5,927 bases of DNA from an uncultured Clostridia bacterium (GTDB lineage: Bacteria; Bacillota; Clostridia; Oscillospirales; Oscillospiraceae), in NCBI GenBank assembly GCA_946187475.1, contig CAMHRJ010000149.1, positions 1 to 5,927 of the forward strand, in the 5' to 3' direction. A model generated the notes under the pieces. That model saw only the letters and a program-made list of their open reading frames with translations. It was not told the origin of the DNA and did not search any database. This document shows positions 1 through 3,524 of the stretch, piece after piece (position 1 is the stretch's first letter; each line of letters begins with the position of its first letter). The position numbers and the translations under genes were made by a program.

Positions 1-62
1 ATCCTCCTCACCGGGGACTACACCATCGATGCCGCCGGCAGACAATGCCCGGCAAGAAAAAG
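1..62 (+). other. Edge fragment, possible tail of a truncated plus-strand gene
   Basis: Reading frame 1 gives ILLTGDYTIDAAG over roughly the first 40 bases, and nearly every codon ends in C or G, as in the well-expressed gene further right. That suggests real coding sequence entering from the left. The frame then passes through the 19-base motif and the terminator with no stop until 378, so no natural C-terminus is visible. Frame 2 stops at a TGA inside the terminator loop and looks arbitrary. Either the end of an upstream gene was replaced at the motif, or the frame is a coincidence. Thirteen residues are too few to name a family. Confidence 0.25.
41..59 (+). repeat. Copy A of a 19-base motif placed before a terminator
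   Basis: This stretch matches positions 1832-1850 in the same orientation at 18 of 19 bases; the only difference is A versus T at the 15th base. The core TGCCCGGCA is a small inverted repeat around a central C. The motif lies about 3 bases upstream of a stable hairpin, and the second copy lies about 5 bases upstream of another. The flanking sequences are not alike, so this is not simply a long duplication. Confidence 0.5.
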
Positions 63-100
63 AACCTGCGCACCTGGTCTTCTGACCGGGTGCGCAGGTT
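63..100. terminator. Bidirectional rho-independent terminator
   Basis: Bases 63-79 pair with 84-100 to form a 17 base-pair stem with a single T-G wobble and a TTCT loop. On the minus strand the stem is followed by TTCTTTTTCTT, a good U-tract that would end the sensor kinase operon. On the plus strand TTTATTCATT follows, a weaker U-tract that could end a transcript entering from the left. The last base of the stem is the first plus-strand base of the kinase stop codon (100-102), so the hairpin starts at the stop itself. Confidence 0.85.
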
Positions 101-1425
101 TATTCATTGGATGCTGGCGGCCATTCCATCAGCAGCCACAATGTGATTGTGAAGCGATGATCGCTCTGTTCCACCTTCAGCTCTCCGCCGTGGCGTCCGA
201 CGAGATCCCGCAGGATGTCCAGTCCCAGCCCGTGACCAGGAGCAGATTCTTTTTTCGCTGCAGGGTCATAGCTGTTGCTGCAGCGAACGACCAGCATACC
301 GCTTTGCACATCGGAAGAGATCGCGGCGCTGGGCTCCTCGGGCAAAACATCCCGACAGGCGTTGAAGGCATTGTCTAAAACAATGGAAAAGAGGCTGCAT
401 AGCTCCACACCCGGGATCGCGATATACTCCGGCACCACACAGCTGCATTGCAGCGGAATGCCCGCTTCGGAGAATCGTGCGGCCTTCACGCTGAGAAGAG
501 CATTCACGATGCGATTCGCGCAAAAATGCGTATTCTGGTCCAGCGTGGCGCTGATACCGTCCAGCTGGACAATGGCAGCCTCGGTATCACCGCTGCGCAC
601 CAACGCATAGGCAGTCTGGAGCCGGTTGCGGATGTCGTTGCGGATGTGCGCGGCGTCCTCCTGGTCGGCCAGGATGTGGACATAATAGGCCTGCTGCTGA
701 TCCAGCAGATGCTCAAACCAGCCGGCGCGCTCTTCTGCAAGCGCCCGGTCAGAGAACGAACTGATCGCGCGAAACAGCACAAAGTCTGCCAAAACGCAGA
801 ACAACACACCAGCGCTGAGTATGTAGTAGCGTTCGACCTGAAAGGCGTCAATGGTAGCAAAATATGCGCCGATGGAGATCAGCACTACCTGGGACGCAGG
901 GAACAGCGAAAAGTACCACAACACCTTGCGATGGCTTTTGCGGATCACACGCTCCCAGAGCAGCATTGCGCCCCACAGAAAAACCACCAGAATCGCGAAA
1001 TTGACTGCCTGCATGAAGAAATAGAAGGGGAGATGCTCCATTGCGTCCGCGATCCCATGGGTGTTGACATTGCCGCCCAGCATGCTGTAGACAATGATGG
1101 AGCCGATTTCAGCGAACAGCGCAGCGAGATAAGCAATGCCAAAGGCCAGAAGTCTGCGGGAAACAGGCTCTTTGGTAAAAAACAGAGCGGCGCACAGATA
1201 GATTACCGACTGCAGGTAGACGTGCAGCTTATCCGCATAGGAAAACCCGTGCTCCAGCGCGTATGCGGTTACGATGGTCAGCAGAATGTGAATCATCGTA
1301 ATCCCAATCATGAACGGCCAGCGCTTTTTGATGTTCAGCATCCGGGCCATGACATAATAGGTTGCCAGGGAAGACGGCGTATAGCAAACGCACTTCCAGA
1401 ACAGATTGACATAGTAGTCGCCCAT
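100..1425 (-). CDS. AgrC-like GHKL sensor histidine kinase with the phosphoacceptor His replaced
   Basis: A 441-residue membrane sensor of the AgrC/ComD class, which normally detects an extracellular signal and phosphorylates a LytTR-type regulator. Residues 1-222 hold about seven hydrophobic segments, followed by a charged linker (about 224-258) and a cytoplasmic GHKL ATPase domain. The N-box is LDNAFNAC (350-357) and the G-box is GHGLGL (397-402), so the ATP site looks intact. The dimerisation helix reads HIRNDIRNRL (260-269). Members of this family normally have R-H-D at this point, but here it is R-N-D: Asn263, codon at 637-639. His260 lies three residues earlier but is not the usual acceptor position. 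I chose the ATG at 1425 over an upstream TTG at 1452 because GGAGG lies 7 bases ahead and the ATG overlaps the regulator stop (TAATG). The stop abuts the terminator. Family assignment is firm; activity as a kinase is doubtful. Confidence 0.9.
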   Translation of the reverse strand: MGDYYVNLFWKCVCYTPSSLATYYVMARMLNIKKRWPFMIGITMIHILLTIVTAYALEHGFSYADKLHVYLQSVIYLCAALFFTKEPVSRRLLAFGIAYLAALFAEIGSIIVYSMLGGNVNTHGIADAMEHLPFYFFMQAVNFAILVVFLWGAMLLWERVIRKSHRKVLWYFSLFPASQVVLISIGAYFATIDAFQVERYYILSAGVLFCVLADFVLFRAISSFSDRALAEERAGWFEHLLDQQQAYYVHILADQEDAAHIRNDIRNRLQTAYALVRSGDTEAAIVQLDGISATLDQNTHFCANRIVNALLSVKAARFSEAGIPLQCSCVVPEYIAIPGVELCSLFSIVLDNAFNACRDVLPEEPSAAISSDVQSGMLVVRCSNSYDPAAKKESAPGHGLGLDILRDLVGRHGGELKVEQSDHRFTITLWLLMEWPPASNE

Positions 1426-1691
1426 TAAAAAACCTCCAAATGCCGACCGCAATAGTCCAGAAACGCCTGCCGACTCTCAGCGTATCGGTTACGGCTGATG
1501 GGCACGGAGGTGCCGTCGGTCAGAAGAAAGGAGGTGCGATCCAGCGTGCGGATGTGCTCCGGGTTCACGAGAAAACTCTTGTGACAGTGAATCATATTCT
1601 GCAGGACGTTTTCCGGCAGCTCTGAGATGGAGCCATAATACTCAATGGTTTCGTTGGCGAGCCGGATCTTAAACTTTTTGAAAAGGCAACT
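1425..1691 (-). pseudogene. Truncated LytTR-family response regulator, DNA-binding domain only
   Basis: The minus-strand frame ending at TAA 1427-1425 encodes 88 residues clearly belonging to a LytTR DNA-binding domain (AgrA type). Recognisable parts are KIRLANETIEYYGSI (8-22), HCHKSFLVN (35-43) and the C-terminal VPISRNRYAESR (63-74). An intact regulator of this family is about 240 residues, with a receiver domain in front. Here the frame meets a TGA at 1694-1692, and homology fades near residue 5, within the first strands of the LytTR domain. No receiver-like sequence lies upstream in any frame I examined. There is no ATG before the internal Met33 and no convincing alternative start. It probably arose by deletion. 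It could also be a short stand-alone LytTR protein read through a frameshift. The intact 3' end still carries the ribosome binding site of the kinase. Confidence 0.75.
1433..1437 (-). promoter_or_regulatory. Ribosome binding site of the sensor kinase
   Basis: GGAGG sits inside the last codons of the regulator remnant, 7 bases before the kinase ATG at 1425. Together with the TAATG stop/start overlap (1427-1423) this shows translational coupling in a regulator-then-kinase operon. It also decides the kinase start. Confidence 0.8.
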
Positions 1692-1831
1692 TCAATTTCT
1701 CTCCATTTTTGCCATTTTTCATATCTTTTCAAATCAAAACAGTCAGTTTTGCGGTATGTCTTCCTTCAGATGACAACAAATGATAGACGGATCGGCAGAT
1801 GAACTGCAATGACCTGCCCGCTGAGCAGTGG
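1692..1831. other. Non-coding AT-rich stretch upstream of the broken regulator
   Basis: No gene is supported on either strand here. Positions 1691-1750 are clearly richer in A and T than the neighbours, as in a promoter region, but I found no convincing promoter facing the regulator. On the minus strand CTGACT and TATGAA lie 17 bases apart near 1745-1717, which is a weak match only. A 17-codon minus ORF (1722-1669) starts here and ends inside the regulator remnant in another frame. Short plus-strand ORFs around 1755-1830 are too short and lack ribosome binding sites. Confidence 0.4.
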
Positions 1832-1850
1832 GACAATGCCCGGCATGAAA
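1832..1850 (+). repeat. Copy B of the 19-base motif placed before a terminator
   Basis: A direct repeat of positions 41-59 with one mismatch. As in copy A, a GC-rich hairpin follows almost at once (stem begins at 1856). The two copies bracket the whole regulator-kinase operon. They may be the ends of an inserted or recombined segment, or part of a recurring 3'-end element of this genome. Confidence 0.5.
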
Positions 1851-1855
1851 CCAAC

Positions 1856-1886
1856 GCACCAGACCTTGCGGCCTGGTGCTTTTTTT
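1856..1886 (+). terminator. Plus-strand rho-independent terminator without an obvious gene
   Basis: GCACCAG (1856-1862) pairs with CTGGTGC (1873-1879), with a further CC/GG pairing inside and a TTGC loop, followed by seven T residues (1880-1886). The minus-strand side lacks a U-tract, so it works only on plus-strand transcripts. No plus-strand gene ends upstream. It may insulate the aminotransferase promoter directly downstream, or be what remains after a gene was lost. Confidence 0.8.
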
Positions 1887-1899
1887 ACTGGAATAAACC

Positions 1900-1928
1900 T
1901 TGTTTCTCAGCAGGAGTCGTAGTATAAT
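1900..1928 (+). promoter_or_regulatory. Sigma-A type promoter of the aminotransferase gene
   Basis: TTGTTT (1900-1905) and a perfect TATAAT (1923-1928) are separated by the optimal 17 bases. Transcription would start near 1935, giving a short leader of about 35 bases with no room for a riboswitch. The promoter begins about 13 bases after the preceding terminator. Confidence 0.75.
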
Positions 1929-1953
1929 AACGGAGTTTGAAATGATACCACAT

Positions 1954-1960
1954 GAGGAGG
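1954..1960 (+). promoter_or_regulatory. Ribosome binding site of the aminotransferase
   Basis: GAGGAGG lies 8 bases before the ATG at 1969, which fixes the start. The longer open frame from a TTG at 1900 overlaps the promoter and is not a real N-terminus. Confidence 0.85.
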
Positions 1961-1968
1961 AACCATAC

Positions 1969-3309
1969 ATGAACAGTGAAAAAGGTAAGCAGATCGCAGA
2001 TCTGCACAAGCAATATGTGCTGCAGTCCTGGGGCAAGGCGGGGCAGGATGTCCTGCCCATTGAACGCGCCAAGGGCATTTATTTCTGGGACTACGACGGC
2101 AACAAGTATGCGGACATGTCCTCGCTGCTGGTCTGCTCCAACCTGGGCCACGGCCTGCCGGAAATCACCGAGGCCATCAAAAAGCAGGCGGACGAGATGT
2201 GCTTCATGGCGCCGGCCTACGCCTCCGAGCCCAAGAGCCGTCTGGCGCAGATGCTGGTCCGGGCGGCAGGGGAGGAGCACTTCTCCCGCGTCTTCTTCAC
2301 CAACGGCGGCGCCGAGTCCAACGAGAACGCCATCAAGATGGCCCGCATGGTCACCGGCAGGACCAAGATCTTCTCCTGCTACCGCAGCTACCACGGCGCG
2401 ACCCTGGGCGCTTCCAACGCCTCCGGCGACTGGAGACGCTTCGCGGCCGAGATCGGCGGCGCCAACGGCTTTGTGAAGTTCATGAACCCCCACATGTACC
2501 GCGACGGCTACACCCGCGGTGTGGACGACGAGCGCGTGACGGCCAAGGCCCTCCGCGATCTGGAAGATCAGCTGGCCTATGAAGGCCCTCAGAACGTGGC
2601 CGCCATCCTCATGGAGTCCATCGTGGGCGCCAACGGCGTGCTGCTGCCGCCCAAGGGCTACATGGAGGGCATCCGCACCCTCTGCGACAAGTACGGCATC
2701 CTGATGATCTGCGACGAGGTCATGAGCGGCTTCTTCCGCACCGGCAAGTGGTTTGCCTGGCAGAACTTCGATTTCGTGCCGGACATGATCACCTTCGCCA
2801 AGGGCGTCACCTGCGGCTATGTCCAGCTGGGCGGCGTCATTGCCGGCAAACGCGTGTCCGAATATTTCGAGCAGAACGTCCTCCAGTGCGGCCTGACCTA
2901 TTCCGGCCACACCCTGGCCTGTGCCGCCGGCGTCGCCACCGTGCAGTACTATGAGGAGCACAAGATCGGTGAGCACGTGGCCGAGATGCACGAGATCCTG
3001 AAGCCCTTCCTGGACAAGATGGTTGAGAAGCACAAGTGCGTGGGCGAGGCCCGGTGCATCGGCTTGTTCTCCTGCCTGGAGATCGTGAAGAACAAGGAGA
3101 CCCGGGAACCCATGCAGGCTTACAACACCCCCGGCCCGGTGATGCCCTGGATTTTCGCGGAGCTGAAAAAGCGCGGCTTCTCCACCTTCGGCCGTGAGAA
3201 TAACATCGAGGTCTGCCCGCCGCTGACCATCACGGCGGAGGAGCTGAACACCTATCTGCCCATCCTGGACGAGGTGCTCACCCTGGTGGACGAGCAGTTC
3301 ACGGATTGA
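1969..3309 (+). CDS. Class III PLP-dependent aminotransferase, taurine/omega-amino-acid:pyruvate type
   Basis: A complete 446-residue cytoplasmic enzyme of the usual length for class III (fold type I) aminotransferases, which move an amino group, often a terminal one, to pyruvate or a 2-oxoacid. Visible landmarks are TNGGAESNENA for phosphate binding (111-121), YHG where the aromatic ring stacks on PLP (141-143), ICDEVMSGF with Asp249 facing the pyridine nitrogen (247-255), TFAKG with Lys278 as the Schiff-base lysine (275-279), and TYSGHTLACAA (310-320). Near the C-terminus GRENNIEVCPPL carries Arg409, in the place where the family binds the substrate acid group. The N-terminal part (MSSLLVCSNLGHG, 50-62; FMAPAYASEPKSRLA, 79-93) resembles taurine-pyruvate and related omega-transaminases, but the substrate cannot be settled from sequence. 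It stands alone between its own promoter and terminator. Its strong preference for codons ending in C or G, more than in its neighbours, suggests high expression. Confidence 0.93.
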   Translation: MNSEKGKQIADLHKQYVLQSWGKAGQDVLPIERAKGIYFWDYDGNKYADMSSLLVCSNLGHGLPEITEAIKKQADEMCFMAPAYASEPKSRLAQMLVRAAGEEHFSRVFFTNGGAESNENAIKMARMVTGRTKIFSCYRSYHGATLGASNASGDWRRFAAEIGGANGFVKFMNPHMYRDGYTRGVDDERVTAKALRDLEDQLAYEGPQNVAAILMESIVGANGVLLPPKGYMEGIRTLCDKYGILMICDEVMSGFFRTGKWFAWQNFDFVPDMITFAKGVTCGYVQLGGVIAGKRVSEYFEQNVLQCGLTYSGHTLACAAGVATVQYYEEHKIGEHVAEMHEILKPFLDKMVEKHKCVGEARCIGLFSCLEIVKNKETREPMQAYNTPGPVMPWIFAELKKRGFSTFGRENNIEVCPPLTITAEELNTYLPILDEVLTLVDEQFTD

Positions 3310-3322
3310 TTCCAAAAACCAT

Positions 3323-3350
3323 AGAGCACCCGCCGTCTGGCGGGTGCTTT
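3323..3350 (+). terminator. Terminator after the aminotransferase
   Basis: AGCACCCGCC (3325-3334) pairs perfectly with GGCGGGTGCT (3339-3348) around a GTCT loop, 15 bases after the stop codon. Only three T residues follow, so the U-tract is short, but the stem is strong and well placed. Confidence 0.75.
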
Positions 3351-3440
3351 GCTATACTGTCGGGAAGGTGCACAGGGAATCACTCCACATTCGATTGACG
3401 GGATAAAATATCTACAAATTCTTGATTTTGGGATTGCTTT

Positions 3441-3469
3441 TTGCACAAAAATCTGTTATTTTGTAATGT
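3441..3469 (+). promoter_or_regulatory. Candidate promoter of the secreted hydrolase gene
   Basis: The region 3400-3485 is AT-rich, as expected of a promoter area. The best pair I see is TTGCAC (3441-3446) and TAATGT (3464-3469) with a 17-base spacer; the -10 half is weak. TTGCTT (3434-3439) with TATTTT (3457-3462) is an alternative. Either would give a leader of about 50-60 bases. The rest of 3351-3510 shows no gene or clear RNA structure. Confidence 0.35.
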
Positions 3470-3510
3470 ATCTAATTATATCGATGAACGAAAAAGTACC
3501 TAAGGTTGCA

Positions 3511-3516
3511 AAGGAG
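3511..3516 (+). promoter_or_regulatory. Ribosome binding site of the secreted hydrolase
   Basis: AAGGAG lies 8 bases before the ATG at 3525 and supports that start over the second ATG at 3537. Confidence 0.8.
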
Positions 3517-3524
3517 ATCCGGAT

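Noticed and set aside
448..1428. Plus-strand open frame of 326 codons opposite the sensor kinase
   Set aside because: It is antisense to a gene with clear membrane segments and GHKL motifs. The product is rich in His, Gln and Arg with no recognisable domain, and no ribosome binding site precedes it.
1787..1921. Plus-strand ORF of 42 codons containing the copy B motif and terminator
   Set aside because: It has no ribosome binding site, reads straight through the terminator stem and into the promoter, and resembles nothing known.
1900..1968. N-terminal extension of the aminotransferase from a TTG start
   Set aside because: The extension overlaps the promoter, while the ATG at 1969 has a strong ribosome binding site at the right distance.
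1885..3315. Minus-strand open frame of 476 codons opposite the aminotransferase
   Set aside because: It is a shadow created by C/G-ending codons on the plus strand. The product is a low-complexity Gly/His/Ala/Val sequence and the plus-strand frame has all the class III motifs.
3350..3358. Extended -10 like sequence TGCTATACT just after the aminotransferase terminator
   Set aside because: It resembles a promoter without a -35 box, but it overlaps the terminator tail and would leave a leader of about 160 bases. I could not choose it over the AT-rich region closer to the hydrolase gene.
3395..3423. TTGACG as a -35 box for the hydrolase gene
   Set aside because: No acceptable -10 box lies 16-18 bases downstream.
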